In this document: positions 23,512 through 32,735 of the stretch, piece after piece
Layout of the letters: every line of letters begins with the position of its first letter
Numbering within the stretch: the first letter of the stretch is position 1
NCBI GenBank assembly: GCA_017435665.1
Contig: JAFSEP010000048.1
Coordinates: 1-60,887, forward strand
Direction: 5' to 3'
DNA length: 60,887 nt
Source: Clostridia bacterium
Lineage (GTDB): Bacteria > Bacillota > Clostridia > Oscillospirales > Acutalibacteraceae
Notes under the pieces: model-generated
Told to the model about the DNA's origin: nothing
Database searches by the model: none
What the model saw: the letters and a program-made list of their open reading frames with translations, nothing else
Program-made: the position numbers and the translations under genes

Positions 23512-26500
23512 TTATTCAATTGATTTAAGCGATTCAACCATATCGATTTTTTTCAGATGCACTCTCATCACAAGATTTACAAAGCCTGTGAAGGCGAGGG
23601 AAAGAACAACAGCATAGACAAATGACATAAAACTTATGTCTCTGCCAAAGGTTACAACGTCAACCTCTGCGATTGAAACCACTACTCTGTGCAACGGAAT
23701 ACCGAACAACAGACCGATAAGTGTTCCCAACACGGTCAGTATCCAGTTCTCATTTGCAACATATGCGGAAACCTCGTTTTTATTAAAGCCGAGGACCTTG
23801 AGAGTTGCAATTTCCTTAAATCTCTCGTTTATGTTTATATTTGAAAGATTGTAAAGAACGATAAATGCAAGAAGTGCCGCCGATACCACGATAATTATAA
23901 CAACATAGTTAAGCGCCGTTATAATGTTTCTGAAGCTGTCAACAATCTGAGACGTATATGCAACGGCTGTTATGCCGTTTTTCAGCATAAGGTCGGTAGC
24001 AAGACTGTTTTTCTGCTCGCTTGTAATATCCTCCTTGAGACTTGCGGTAACGTAGTTATATTCAACCTTTTCTTCAAATGCATTAGCATATGCGGTAGGT
24101 GAAATATAAATATAATGGAACGTATAATTCTTAACAATACCCGTTACCGTTATTGCTGCATCAGACTTGTTTTCACGGGGAATAAATATCTGGTCGCCGA
24201 TGCTTATTCCGAGACTCTTCGCAAGCTTGTCGGTAACAATGCATCCCTTGTCCCCCAAAACATAATATCCGTTCTGCTTCGCACTGCGAAGCTCAACAAA
24301 TCGGGAAAGTGCCTGAGGATCGGAAGGAATAAGCATATTAACCTCCATTGAGGAGTCGCCCTTTGCATTATTTGCTCTGCACACCTTCATTGATGTGAGC
24401 AATACATCGCTGATTTCCTGCCTTGACTTGATCTGATTAAAGATCTCGCTTTCGGTGCTTTCCTGCTCGTTTTTAAGAACAATCTGCACGTCATATTTGC
24501 AGATGCTTTCTGAGGATTCAAACTGGTTTGCTATAACCGAACCTATGGAATCGCTCAGACCGAAGCCTGCAACAAGAAGAGCCGTACAGCCTGCAACACC
24601 GCCCATAACCATAGCCATTCGTTTCTTGTTTCTGAAAACATTACGGCAGGTTACCTTGGTGGAGAAATTGAGTCTTGTCCATATCTTATCAATCTTTTCA
24701 AGGAAAATCCTTGTTCCTATCGCCGGTGCTTTGGGTCTCATAAGCACCGAGGGCTCGATTTCAAGACATTTCACAACAGAGCAATACGCAGCAACAACCG
24801 TAGAGCATACTGCAAGAATAAATCCGATTACGGAATAGAACCACCTGAAGCTGATTATTACCGCAGGAACGTCAAAGAGTATTCCGAAAGCGGTGGTAAT
24901 AACCGTCGGGAACAGCCAGCTTCCCACAAGGGAACCGATAAGCGAGCCCGCCACGCTTGCCGACATAGCATATATAAGATACTTTACCATTATCTGTGTG
25001 TCCACAAAGCCGAGGGCCTTGAGTGTACCTATCTGAACTCTGTCCTCGTCAACCATTCTGGTCATAGTGTTAAGGCTGACCATAGCGGCTACAAGGAAGA
25101 ACATCCAGGGGAAAAGCTTCGAAATAGCCGATACTCTGTTTGCCGATTGCTCATATTCCGTATAGCCCTTTATGCTGTCCTCACGGAGAGAAACAATCCA
25201 TTGAGCTTTATCAAGGCTTTCAAGAAGGGATTCGCCCTCCTCAAGAGCGTATTTTGCAATGTCAAGATTACGGTAAACCTCTGCAACCTTGATTTCATAT
25301 TCCGTATCAACCGAAGGTGCTCTTTCCTTTGCAAGAGCAACCTGAATTTCCATATTACTGATTTCAGTCTTGAGCTCAAGAAGCTGATTAAGAGCCTCCT
25401 GCTCACCGAACTGAATCTGATATTCTGCATCGTCAAGCGCCGCCTTTGCCTCTGCAAGCTGAGTTTCAGCCACAGCAAGCTTAGTCCTGACTTCCTTGAG
25501 CTTTTCAACAAGCTGTTTTGCCTTTTCAAGCTCAGCCTCTTTTTCCTTGAGGGTTTTCTGAGCTGCAGAAAGAGCCGCATTTGCCGCATTAAGACTTACT
25601 TCAAGTCTCTGAAGCTCGGGCTCCATATATGCTGAAATTTCTTCAGCCGTACCCACCGCCGTAAAGCTCTTTATTCCTGTGATAAGCTCCTGCATCTGCT
25701 CCGTATCATAGCCCGTTGCATTGAGTCTGTCGATAAGGTCGTCTGCGGTGCTGTCCTGAGATTCGTTGAATTTATCAAGCGCCGTTCTGCCTGCCGCAAG
25801 AGTCTGAGTCAGCGATTCAACCGTTGTTTTCGAGCTCTGCACGGTATTGTTTGCAACATTCCATGTGGTGTATGCGTTATTATACTGTGTTTCCGCATCG
25901 GCATACTGCTCAACAAGGGCCTTAGCCTCAAGGTATTCCTTGTTCTTGGCTTCCCACTGTGCATACTGTGTGGTCTGCTCCAGCTTTGCCATATTGACCT
26001 GGTCGTCAACACTGAGTGCGCTCTCATTATACTTCTGTTTGAGCTGATTGATAAGCTCATCACCGTAAACGGCATAGTACTTAACATCCTCAACCTGCTT
26101 CTTAGCTGCCGCAATCTGTTCCTCAACAGTTGCCCTCATAGTCTCATATTTCTGTCTTCCGTTTGTTACCTCAACAGAAAGCTGATTATAAAGACTCTGT
26201 ACTCTGGGTGCAAGCTGAGCCTGGGCTATTGCCTGAATTTTTTCTGTATAGGGTGCAACGAAATTATCATATGCTTTTGTATATGCCTTATAGCTTTCGC
26301 TTCCCGCAATTTTCACACCGATTGAGGTATAGTGATCTGCTGTAAAGCATTCCTCGGGAATATAGATGAAGGTGCCGAGCTTACCTGTTCCCACGTCCGT
26401 ATAGCCTCTTTCATAGGAAACGTAAAGGGGACTTCTGATAATACCGACAATTTTATACTCGGTGGTATTCAGCTTCGTGGCAAGGTCAGCCGTATCAGAT

Positions 26501-27138
26501 TCAATGGTGATGGTCTCACCTATTCTGAATTCCTCGGGGGTTGACAGAGCACTGGCATCCACAAGACATTCATTTGTTGCCGAGGGCCATGAGCCTTCAA
26601 GAAGCGTGACTCTGTTCATATAGTCAGCCTTGTTTTCTCCGTTATACTGATGATTATATGCATCGGTAACATTAAGAGAGATTACCTTGACCGTATATTC
26701 CGAGCCGTCAATATCGGAAAGTCTCTCTCCGTTTACAGCAAGAATACCGTCAACGGTTTTCATAGGGCTTACTGCCGACACACCTTCCACTGCTGCAATG
26801 GCATTCACGTCCTCAGCGGTAAGACCCACTGTGGACTGAACATTGATATCCATCATATTTGTCTGCTGATAGTAAGCCTGCGCTGTATCCATCATATCGG
26901 GGGCAGTAGCATTCATACCCACAAAAAAGCTCATACCGAGAGCAACAATAGCGATTATGGAGATAAATCTCGCAATAGATTTTTCAACTGTTCTTTTGGT
27001 GTCTGTCATAAGAACCTTATTGAAATCTCTTTTTATGTTAAATTTAGGTATGTTAAGATTTATTTTTCTGTTTTTCTTTTCTCCGGTCTTCCTGCCGTCC
27101 TGTTGAGTTTTGTTCTTTGCAACAGGTTTATTTTTCAT
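23512..27138 (-). CDS. FtsX-like ABC transporter permease with long coiled coil
   Basis: A 1208-residue MacB/FtsX-type permease. A basic cytoplasmic N-terminus (1-55) precedes the first helix ('RFISIIAIVALGMSFFVGMN'). A periplasmic-type MacB_PCD region follows, then a roughly 300-residue coiled coil (about 310-640, rich in Ala, Glu, Lys, Gln and Leu). A first FtsX domain ('AAMVSLNTMTRMVDEDRVQI') and, after a second extracellular domain, another FtsX domain ('LYNLSNININERFKEIATLK') complete it. Its ATPase is encoded directly upstream. Such large permeases in Firmicutes are often mechanotransmission-type exporters; the cargo is unknown. Confidence 0.88.
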   Translation of the reverse strand: MKNKPVAKNKTQQDGRKTGEKKNRKINLNIPKFNIKRDFNKVLMTDTKRTVEKSIARFISIIAIVALGMSFFVGMNATAPDMMDTAQAYYQQTNMMDINVQSTVGLTAEDVNAIAAVEGVSAVSPMKTVDGILAVNGERLSDIDGSEYTVKVISLNVTDAYNHQYNGENKADYMNRVTLLEGSWPSATNECLVDASALSTPEEFRIGETITIESDTADLATKLNTTEYKIVGIIRSPLYVSYERGYTDVGTGKLGTFIYIPEECFTADHYTSIGVKIAGSESYKAYTKAYDNFVAPYTEKIQAIAQAQLAPRVQSLYNQLSVEVTNGRQKYETMRATVEEQIAAAKKQVEDVKYYAVYGDELINQLKQKYNESALSVDDQVNMAKLEQTTQYAQWEAKNKEYLEAKALVEQYADAETQYNNAYTTWNVANNTVQSSKTTVESLTQTLAAGRTALDKFNESQDSTADDLIDRLNATGYDTEQMQELITGIKSFTAVGTAEEISAYMEPELQRLEVSLNAANAALSAAQKTLKEKEAELEKAKQLVEKLKEVRTKLAVAETQLAEAKAALDDAEYQIQFGEQEALNQLLELKTEISNMEIQVALAKERAPSVDTEYEIKVAEVYRNLDIAKYALEEGESLLESLDKAQWIVSLREDSIKGYTEYEQSANRVSAISKLFPWMFFLVAAMVSLNTMTRMVDEDRVQIGTLKALGFVDTQIMVKYLIYAMSASVAGSLIGSLVGSWLFPTVITTAFGILFDVPAVIISFRWFYSVIGFILAVCSTVVAAYCSVVKCLEIEPSVLMRPKAPAIGTRIFLEKIDKIWTRLNFSTKVTCRNVFRNKKRMAMVMGGVAGCTALLVAGFGLSDSIGSVIANQFESSESICKYDVQIVLKNEQESTESEIFNQIKSRQEISDVLLTSMKVCRANNAKGDSSMEVNMLIPSDPQALSRFVELRSAKQNGYYVLGDKGCIVTDKLAKSLGISIGDQIFIPRENKSDAAITVTGIVKNYTFHYIYISPTAYANAFEEKVEYNYVTASLKEDITSEQKNSLATDLMLKNGITAVAYTSQIVDSFRNIITALNYVVIIIVVSAALLAFIVLYNLSNININERFKEIATLKVLGFNKNEVSAYVANENWILTVLGTLIGLLFGIPLHRVVVSIAEVDVVTFGRDISFMSFVYAVVLSLAFTGFVNLVMRVHLKKIDMVESLKSIE

Positions 27139-27184
27139 AACATCTCACTCCTTTTCCGTTGATACGTGAAATTTCTTTCAGATT

Positions 27185-27886
27185 TTACCATTCAATCATA
27201 TCAACGGGCAGCGGAGTGTCATTGACTGCAATCTGCTTTACTCTGCCGCTTTTCATTGTGATTATTCTGTCTGCCATAGGAGCAAGTGCCTGGTTATGCG
27301 TGATAACAACAACCGTCATACCTGTTTCACGGCAAGCCTCCTGAAGGAGCTTGAGTATCTGCTTACCTGTGTTATAGTCAAGGGCACCCGTGGGCTCGTC
27401 ACAAAGAAGAAGCTTGGGGTTTTTGGCAAGAGCTCTTGCAATAGAAACTCTCTGCTGTTCACCGCCCGAAAGCTGTGAAGGGAAGTTATCGATTCTGTCG
27501 CCGAGACCGACCTTTTCAAGCATTCTTGCCGGGTCGATGCTCTTTGAGGAAATCTGTGTTGCAAGCTCAACGTTTTCGAGAGCTGTAAGGGTGGGAATAA
27601 GGTTATAGAACTGGAAAACGAAGCCTACGTCGCATCTTCTGTATTCCACCATTCTTTTTTCGTCATATGCGTTTATCAGCTCGCCGTCAACCCTGATTCT
27701 TCCGTCGTTACATTCATCCATACCGCCCAGCATATTGAGAACTGTTGTCTTGCCTGCACCCGACGTGCCGAGAATAAGGCAGAATTCGCCCTGCTCTATA
27801 TCAAAGCTAACACCGTCGGCAGCGTTTATGGAGATTTCTCCCATTTTATATTTTTTATAAACATCTCTGAATTCAATAAATGCCAT
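27185..27886 (-). CDS. ABC transporter ATP-binding protein (MacB/LolD type)
   Basis: A 233-residue ATPase. Walker A is '[13 protein letters not shown]' (about 39-51), the Q-loop region '[20 protein letters not shown]', the signature '[15 protein letters not shown]', and Walker B '[12 protein letters not shown]'; the switch His is in 'VVVITHN'. It pairs with the 1208-residue permease 46 bp downstream. The preceding gene encodes a small membrane-anchored protein, so the three form one leftward operon. Confidence 0.92.
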   Translation of the reverse strand: MAFIEFRDVYKKYKMGEISINAADGVSFDIEQGEFCLILGTSGAGKTTVLNMLGGMDECNDGRIRVDGELINAYDEKRMVEYRRCDVGFVFQFYNLIPTLTALENVELATQISSKSIDPARMLEKVGLGDRIDNFPSQLSGGEQQRVSIARALAKNPKLLLCDEPTGALDYNTGKQILKLLQEACRETGMTVVVITHNQALAPMADRIITMKSGRVKQIAVNDTPLPVDMIEW

Positions 27887-27908
27887 AATAAATCATTCCT
27901 TTATTGTT

Positions 27909-28475
27909 TTATTCCTCTTCAAATGCATCCTGAGTGAAGAGCTCCTTAGCGATGATTTCCTTTGTCACCGCATCTCTTACAATTACCGTGCAATTCTGCT
28001 CCTCACGGGGCATATCGGTATAAGAGAGATAAACTATACAGCTGTTTCCCGTCAGAGGAATCATTGCACTGTATGAGCTGTCTGACTCATACACCGTTCT
28101 GTCAACGTCAATTCTCATCTCAGTGAAATTATCGTTTCTTTCTATGCTTTTGATACAGTTATAATACGGACTGTCGCTGTTCATCATTCCGTAGACGTTA
28201 GAAATAACGCTTTTACCGAGCTGATACATCATTTTCTGATGGTCGAAATCGTCCAGCACAACCGTTACCGTTCCGTCTTTTCTGTTATACTTCGCACTTA
28301 TGTATCCGTTCTTTTCCGCAAATTCATCAAGGTCATCAAGATCATCCTTGGTAAGACTGCTTGCAGAAATATTAATCTTCACTCTTTCCTGATCATCGGA
28401 GCCGTTTCTGAACACCAGAACCGCAGCTATAATGCACACGATAACGACTGCAGCGATTGCTATTTTCTTTTTCAT
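27909..28475 (-). CDS. Membrane-anchored protein of unknown function
   Basis: A 188-residue protein with an N-terminal signal or anchor helix (about 3-22) and an exposed domain of roughly 165 residues. I recognise no domain. It has an Asp-rich stretch ('TKDDLDDLDEFAEKNGY') and ends in 'FEEE'. ATG at 28475 follows AAAGGAGG. It is first in the operon with the ABC ATPase and FtsX-like permease, so it could be an accessory or adaptor outside the membrane. Confidence 0.7.
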   Translation of the reverse strand: MKKKIAIAAVVIVCIIAAVLVFRNGSDDQERVKINISASSLTKDDLDDLDEFAEKNGYISAKYNRKDGTVTVVLDDFDHQKMMYQLGKSVISNVYGMMNSDSPYYNCIKSIERNDNFTEMRIDVDRTVYESDSSYSAMIPLTGNSCIVYLSYTDMPREEQNCTVIVRDAVTKEIIAKELFTQDAFEEE

Positions 28476-28633
28476 TTTACTTCCTCCTTTAATCTGAACA
28501 TTATTAATCAATTTATAATACCACATAAAGCAGAAAAATGCTATCAAAAAATTAATGTTTTCCTGTTAAATTACTGTTAATTAGCGCAAAAAGCAGACAG
28601 ACCAAACAGTCGGGGGTGCCGGATATAACAAAA

Positions 28634-28673
28634 AAGGATATACCGAAGCGAAAAACCGCATCAGTATATCCTT
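28634..28673 (-). terminator. Terminator after the SDR gene
   Basis: AAGGATATAC pairs with GTATATCCTT; the minus strand continues into a T-run. Confidence 0.75.
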
Positions 28674-28691
28674 GTGTGTCGGATAATTTTA

Positions 28692-29528
28692 TCAATCCTT
28701 GAAGGTTTCTTCAAAGAGAGGTAACTTTGAAATTTCCATTACCTTGCTGCTGAGCTTTGAGGTCTGAACAGCAAAAAGTCTGTTTCCGCCGCCCATAAGC
28801 TTTGCATCGATACCGAATACCATAAGGTCTCTCTTGTGAGAAATGCCGTTTACAATCTTGCTTACCATTGAATCACAGGCTGTGCTTACCATATCAATTG
28901 CCTTGTTAGCGGTACCTGCGTGTTCACCCTGACCTGAGAAAATATCTGTCTTTGTAAAGCCGGGGCATACCAGACCAATATAGCACTTGCCTCTGTATTC
29001 CTCTCTTGCTGCCTCTGTGAGACCCTTGAGCGCTGCCTTACTTGCTGTATAAACCGAAGTTCCTGCAAGAGCACAGAGAGCCGCCGATGAAGCAACATTT
29101 ACAATAGCAGGAGTTCTGCTCTTGAGAATCATGGGCATAAGGTGATGCATCGAATAAACTGCTGAATAGAAGTTAATATCCATTGCAAACTTTATGTAGT
29201 CGATTGTATAGTTGCCGAACTTATTGAACTTGGGAAGAATACCTGCGTTGTTGATAAGAACGTCGGGCTGGATATTGTTGTCTTCAAGATACTTCTTGAA
29301 CTCAACCCAGTTTTCTTCCTTTGCCACGTCGAAAAGCTGATATGTGAAGTTTGCACTCTTGCTTCCCAGCTCTGCAACAACCTGCTTCATCTTTTCTTCG
29401 TTTCTTGCAATACCGATAACCTTGCAGTTATAATCATTGATAAGCTTCATTGCAATACCCTTACCGAGACCGCCCGAAGCACCTGTTATAACGACAGTTG
29501 CATTGTATAACCAATTATTGTTTGACAT
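28692..29528 (-). CDS. Short-chain dehydrogenase/reductase
   Basis: A 278-residue SDR-family NAD(P)-dependent oxidoreductase. The Rossmann glycine motif is 'VITGASGGLGKGIA' (about 13-26), 'VLINNAG' (about 91-97) stabilises the fold, and the catalytic Ser and YxxxK are in 'NVASSAALCALAGTSVYTAS' and following K. The C-terminal ~70 residues resemble the substrate-lid region of DltE-like and sepiapterin-type SDRs; the substrate is unknown. It is transcribed alone. Confidence 0.88.
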   Translation of the reverse strand: MSNNNWLYNATVVITGASGGLGKGIAMKLINDYNCKVIGIARNEEKMKQVVAELGSKSANFTYQLFDVAKEENWVEFKKYLEDNNIQPDVLINNAGILPKFNKFGNYTIDYIKFAMDINFYSAVYSMHHLMPMILKSRTPAIVNVASSAALCALAGTSVYTASKAALKGLTEAAREEYRGKCYIGLVCPGFTKTDIFSGQGEHAGTANKAIDMVSTACDSMVSKIVNGISHKRDLMVFGIDAKLMGGGNRLFAVQTSKLSSKVMEISKLPLFEETFKD

Positions 29529-29703
29529 CTCCTGAACCTCCGTTGAGTTTTATTCTGCCAAGACAATATACCACAAAACTATTGTTTCGTCAAATAATTT
29601 ATCCTAAATTTCTTCATAATTATATTAAAAATGATAAATTTATCATTAACTGCCTTCCGAAACAAAAAAACCTGAGAAAAAATAAAAAAATTTCAAAAAA
29701 GTG

Positions 29704-29732
29704 TTGACAAATCTGAGAATGTATAATATAAT
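29704..29732 (+). promoter_or_regulatory. Promoter of the tRNA-Met/tRNA-Glu operon
   Basis: TTGACA (29704-29709), 17-bp spacer, TATAAT (29727-29732): both boxes perfect, with an A-rich upstream region like the promoters at the left edge. Confidence 0.85.
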
Positions 29733-29762
29733 ACACAAGCGCTCGAAAGAGTGTTGATATGT

Positions 29763-29839
29763 GGCGGTATAGCTCAGCTGGCTAGAGTACTCGGTTCATA
29801 CCCGATTGGTCGTAGGTTCGAATCCCACTGCCGCTACCA
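29763..29839 (+). tRNA. tRNA-Met(CAT), elongator type
   Basis: A 77-nt cloverleaf. GGCGGTA pairs with TGCCGCT (with terminal and internal wobbles), D-arm AGCTCAGCTGGCTAGAG, anticodon loop TTCATAC with CAT, T-loop GGTTCGAATCC, encoded CCA. It lacks the initiator's three G-C pairs above the anticodon loop and the mismatched first pair, so elongator Met is favoured; tRNA-Ile2 is less likely. Confidence 0.9.
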
Positions 29840-29885
29840 GATGATTATCCGGTGAGAAATCACCTTGATATATATAATTTCATAA

Positions 29886-29960
29886 GGCCCGGTGGTCAAG
29901 CGGTTAAGACACCGCCCTTTCACGGCGGTAACACGAGTTCGATTCTCGTCCGGGTCACCA
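29886..29960 (+). tRNA. tRNA-Glu(TTC)
   Basis: A 75-nt cloverleaf. GGCCCGG pairs with CCGGGTC (one wobble), D-arm GGTCAAGCGGTTAAGAC, anticodon stem CCGCC/GGCGG around CTTTCAC with anticodon TTC, T-loop AGTTCGATTCT, encoded CCA. It lies 46 bp after tRNA-Met on the same transcript. Confidence 0.95.
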
Positions 29961-29963
29961 TGC

Positions 29964-29999
29964 AAAAGCTCTTTTGTCTAATTGACAAAAGAGCTTTTT
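29964..29999 (+). terminator. Terminator after tRNA-Glu
   Basis: AAAAGCTCTTTTGTC pairs with GACAAAAGAGCTTTT, followed by T's. It resembles the terminator after tRNA-Val in layout and inner arm. Confidence 0.85.
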
Positions 30000-30000
30000 G

Positions 30001-30174
30001 CAATGATATCCGTTCCTGTCGGAACGTGTGATATACCCTACAGGTATGATATCTGCTTCGCAGATGATATACGCTATGCGTATAAAGGAACGGATATTAC
30101 ATCATATTTTTACGGAGTAGAAATATATCATACGGTGCTGCCGTATATCATATCGTGCAAGCGATATATCATTG
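30001..30174. repeat. Hairpin-array repeat, copy 2
   Basis: A 174-bp homologue of 19834-20006 with the same ends (CAATGATAT, ATATCATTG), the same seven-hairpin plan and the same TGATAT/ATATCA separators. Hairpin stems differ in sequence from copy 1 but stay complementary, for example ATCTGC/GCAGAT against ATCGCTC/GAGCGAT. ATATCCGTTCC (30006-30016) again has two possible partners. Confidence 0.8.
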
Positions 30175-30200
30175 AAAAGCAGAATTAATTATGATATAAT
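30172..30200 (+). promoter_or_regulatory. Promoter at the end of repeat copy 2
   Basis: TTGAAA (30172-30177), 17-bp spacer, TATAAT (30195-30200), in the same position relative to the repeat as the GH43 promoter. No clear gene follows for 250 bp. A 25-codon frame (30254-30331) is the only candidate, and the base matching the GH43 start codon reads ATA at 30222-30224. It may be an orphan module. Confidence 0.6.
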
Positions 30201-30201
30201 T

Positions 30202-30455
30202 GTTTTGAAAGCAGATGCTTTTATACCTGAAAACAAGTTATTGGCTGAAACTGATGTATGAAACAAAAGAATTGATATTGCCACATATCAGCACACTGAG
30301 AGACTTTGCGGCAATATTTGAAGATTGTTAATTGCATCCTGCAAAAATAAAATGACTTTAAAAAACGGTGTTGTTCTTTAGAATAGTGAAAAAGACCTTC
30401 TTTCCTTATTCAAGGTGCCGACAGAACAACACAACAAAAATCAAGGGGTGATATT
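30202..30455 (+). other. Gene-poor remnant after repeat copy 2
   Basis: About 250 bp between the orphan promoter and the SDR gene. The first 25 bases resemble the leader of the GH43 gene (GAAAG...GCTTTTAT). A short frame (ATG at 30254, 25 codons, with GATG-poor ribosome context) reads protein-like but is too small to judge. Nothing else is supported. Confidence 0.35.
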
Positions 30456-31244
30456 ATGAAAACAGTTGTTGTAACGGGAGCCAGCAGCGGCATAGGTCTT
30501 GCCATAGCTGAGCTTTTTATCACAAAGGGATATAAGGTATATAATTTCAGCAGACACCGTAACGAAGCCTCCTCAGCCGAGTATATCTGTTGCGATGTAA
30601 CTGACGAATCAGCAGTCAGAAATGCCTTCAGGACCGTGTTTGACAAGGAAGGCAGAATCGACATCCTTGTAAACAATGCAGGCTTCGGAATTTCCGGTGC
30701 CACTGAATTCACTACCCTTGAAAGTGCAAAAAAGCAATTTGAGGTCAATTTTTTCGGCACGGTCACCTGTTCCAATCAGGTTGCAGGATATATGAGAAAT
30801 CAGGGCGGAGGTATGATAATAAACATCAGCTCCCTTGCAGCTCAGCTTTCGATTCCCTTCCAGACCTTCTATTCAGCCTCCAAGGCTGCGGTCAATTCAC
30901 TTACTCTTGCCCTCGCCAATGAGCTCAACCCCTTCGGCATAAAGGTGTGCGCCGTAATGCCGGGAGACGTTAAAACAGGCTTTACGGATGCAAGAGAGAA
31001 GGGCTCTTCCGAAGACGGTGTGTATTCGGAAATTCTGCAGAAAAGCGTAGCCACCATGGAAAAAGACGAGCAGAACGGTATGTCTCCCGAGGAAATCGCC
31101 AAGGCTGTATACAGACTTTCTCAGAAGAAGAATCCCAAGCCTCTTTCAACGGTGGGCTTTCAATATAAATCTCTTTCCACTCTGGCAAAGCTTTTGCCCG
31201 TCAGAGCAGTAAATTATATAATCGGAACAATTTACGCAAAATAA
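30456..31244 (+). CDS. Short-chain dehydrogenase/reductase (classical)
   Basis: A 262-residue classical SDR, only distantly similar to the one at 28692. Cofactor motif 'VVTGASSGIGLAIAELF' (about 5-21), 'DILVNNAGFGISG' (about 69-81), catalytic Ser in 'NISSLAAQLSIP' and Tyr/Lys in 'FYSASKAAVNSL'. The tail 'KPLSTVGFQYKSLSTLAKLL' suggests a membrane-associated or DltE-like member. It leads a rightward cluster with the CPBP, tadA, Mrp and YbaK genes. Confidence 0.88.
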   Translation: MKTVVVTGASSGIGLAIAELFITKGYKVYNFSRHRNEASSAEYICCDVTDESAVRNAFRTVFDKEGRIDILVNNAGFGISGATEFTTLESAKKQFEVNFFGTVTCSNQVAGYMRNQGGGMIINISSLAAQLSIPFQTFYSASKAAVNSLTLALANELNPFGIKVCAVMPGDVKTGFTDAREKGSSEDGVYSEILQKSVATMEKDEQNGMSPEEIAKAVYRLSQKKNPKPLSTVGFQYKSLSTLAKLLPVRAVNYIIGTIYAK

Positions 31245-31272
31245 CCCTTGCAAAAATAAAGAGGAAAAACAA

Positions 31273-32268
31273 ATGAATAATAATTATTTTGATAATCCTG
31301 CCCTGTATCTTGAGAAGGAACAGCAGATACAGGAAATCAGAAAATACGGAATGGTTGCGGGAATATGTGTTCTTTCGTTCTTTGCAATTCAGGAGCTTCT
31401 TTCCGCAGCACTCATAGCCTTGGGCTTCTATGATCTTTATCAGAACGATACCCTTTTCGGTCAAAGCTTCGAGCTGATTGTCACCGTAACAGCAATATGC
31501 GTCCCCTTTCTTCTTGCAGGAAAGTATTTTTCAAAAAAGACGGAATATGACGTAATTCCTGCCGGAAAAGCAAACAGAACCTCTCTTGCGCTTCTTGCAG
31601 TACCTGCAGGCGCAGGCTTGTGTCTTATAGCAAGCTATGTTACGGCGTATGCTTCAATGATACCGGAAATCTTCGGTTTCGAATTCACAATGCCGGATAT
31701 GACTCCCCCCTCGTCCGGCTACGAGTTGTTTATTTATCTTCTTCGTCTGACTCTGATTGCGGGAGTTATTGAGGAAACCTGCTTCAGAGGTGTAATTCTC
31801 CAGCCTCTGAGAAAATACGGGAATTGGTTTGCAATTCTAATGTCGGCAGTAATTTTTGCTCTGATACACTGCAATCTTGTTCAGGCCCCCTTCGCCCTTC
31901 TTGCAGGTATGGTAATAGGATACTTCACGGTTGTAACAGAGAGCCTCTGGGTAGGCATTGCCATTCATATTATAAATAACGGCATTTCAGCCCTCATAGG
32001 TCAGCTTTCAGCTTCAATGGGCGTTGATACAGCAAACGTAATCGGCACTTACATCATTTTCGGCACCATAATAATCGGACTTGCCTGCTGTGTATTCTTT
32101 GTTATTCTCAGAGGCAAAATAGCCTTTGACAGAGAAACGGAAATTTACGGCGACAGAATTCACTTGTTAAGCAAAAGCGAAAAAGCAAAGGCGTTTTTCG
32201 GCAATCTTCCTATGGTACTTGCTATTGCGGCAGTTTGCTGGTATACTCATTACTATATTTCCATATGA
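31273..32268 (+). CDS. CPBP-family intramembrane glutamic protease
   Basis: A 331-residue membrane protein with about eight helices and the CPBP (Abi/CAAX) motifs: 'EETCFRG' (Glu167, Glu168, Arg172), 'FALIHCN' (His199), and a third block 'WVGIAIHIINN'. Members cleave prenylated proteins in eukaryotes; bacterial ones are linked to bacteriocin self-immunity and membrane-protein processing. Its stop overlaps the tadA start (ATGA), indicating coupling. No bacteriocin gene is visible nearby. Confidence 0.88.
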   Translation: MNNNYFDNPALYLEKEQQIQEIRKYGMVAGICVLSFFAIQELLSAALIALGFYDLYQNDTLFGQSFELIVTVTAICVPFLLAGKYFSKKTEYDVIPAGKANRTSLALLAVPAGAGLCLIASYVTAYASMIPEIFGFEFTMPDMTPPSSGYELFIYLLRLTLIAGVIEETCFRGVILQPLRKYGNWFAILMSAVIFALIHCNLVQAPFALLAGMVIGYFTVVTESLWVGIAIHIINNGISALIGQLSASMGVDTANVIGTYIIFGTIIIGLACCVFFVILRGKIAFDRETEIYGDRIHLLSKSEKAKAFFGNLPMVLAIAAVCWYTHYYISI

Positions 32269-32714
32269 CAGATAAAGATTTTATGTTGGCCGCCATTGCT
32301 CAGGCAAGACTTGCGGCAGAGGAAAACGAAGTCCCCGTAGGGGCAGTTATAACCCGAAAGGGAGAAATAGTTTCTGTGGGCAGAAACAGACGTGAATACG
32401 GCAAAAATGCTCTGTACCATGCCGAAATTGAGGCTATCGACAACGCCTGTAAGGCGCTCGGCGGCTGGAGGCTCTGGGAATGCGAAATGTTCGTCACTCT
32501 TGAGCCCTGCCCCATGTGTACAGGTGCGATTATAAATTCAAGAATAAGACGTGTAGTTTTCGGCGCATACGATAAAAAGGCAGGCTGCTGCGGCTCGGTT
32601 ACAAACCTTTTTGATATGCCCTTCAACCATAAGCCCGAGCTTGAAGGCGGATTTATGCAGGAGGAATGCGCTGCTATACTCAGCGACTTTTTCAAACGGT
32701 TAAGAAATAAATAA
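32265..32714 (+). CDS. tadA: tRNA-specific adenosine deaminase TadA
   Basis: A 149-residue zinc deaminase converting A34 to inosine in tRNA-Arg(ACG). The zinc and proton-shuttle residues are His52 and Glu54 in 'YHAEIEAI' and Cys82/Cys85 in 'TLEPCPMCTGAI'. 'DKKAGCCGSVTNLFDMPFNH' is a typical TadA C-terminal block. ATG at 32265 overlaps the CPBP stop by 4 bp; the Mrp gene follows 21 bp later. Confidence 0.93.
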   Translation: MTDKDFMLAAIAQARLAAEENEVPVGAVITRKGEIVSVGRNRREYGKNALYHAEIEAIDNACKALGGWRLWECEMFVTLEPCPMCTGAIINSRIRRVVFGAYDKKAGCCGSVTNLFDMPFNHKPELEGGFMQEECAAILSDFFKRLRNK

Positions 32715-32735
32715 TTATATACAGAGGTGTTTAAA

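Noticed and set aside
29763-29839. Initiator tRNA-fMet
   Set aside because: The anticodon stem lacks three consecutive G-C pairs and the acceptor stem lacks the initiator mismatch, so elongator Met fits better.
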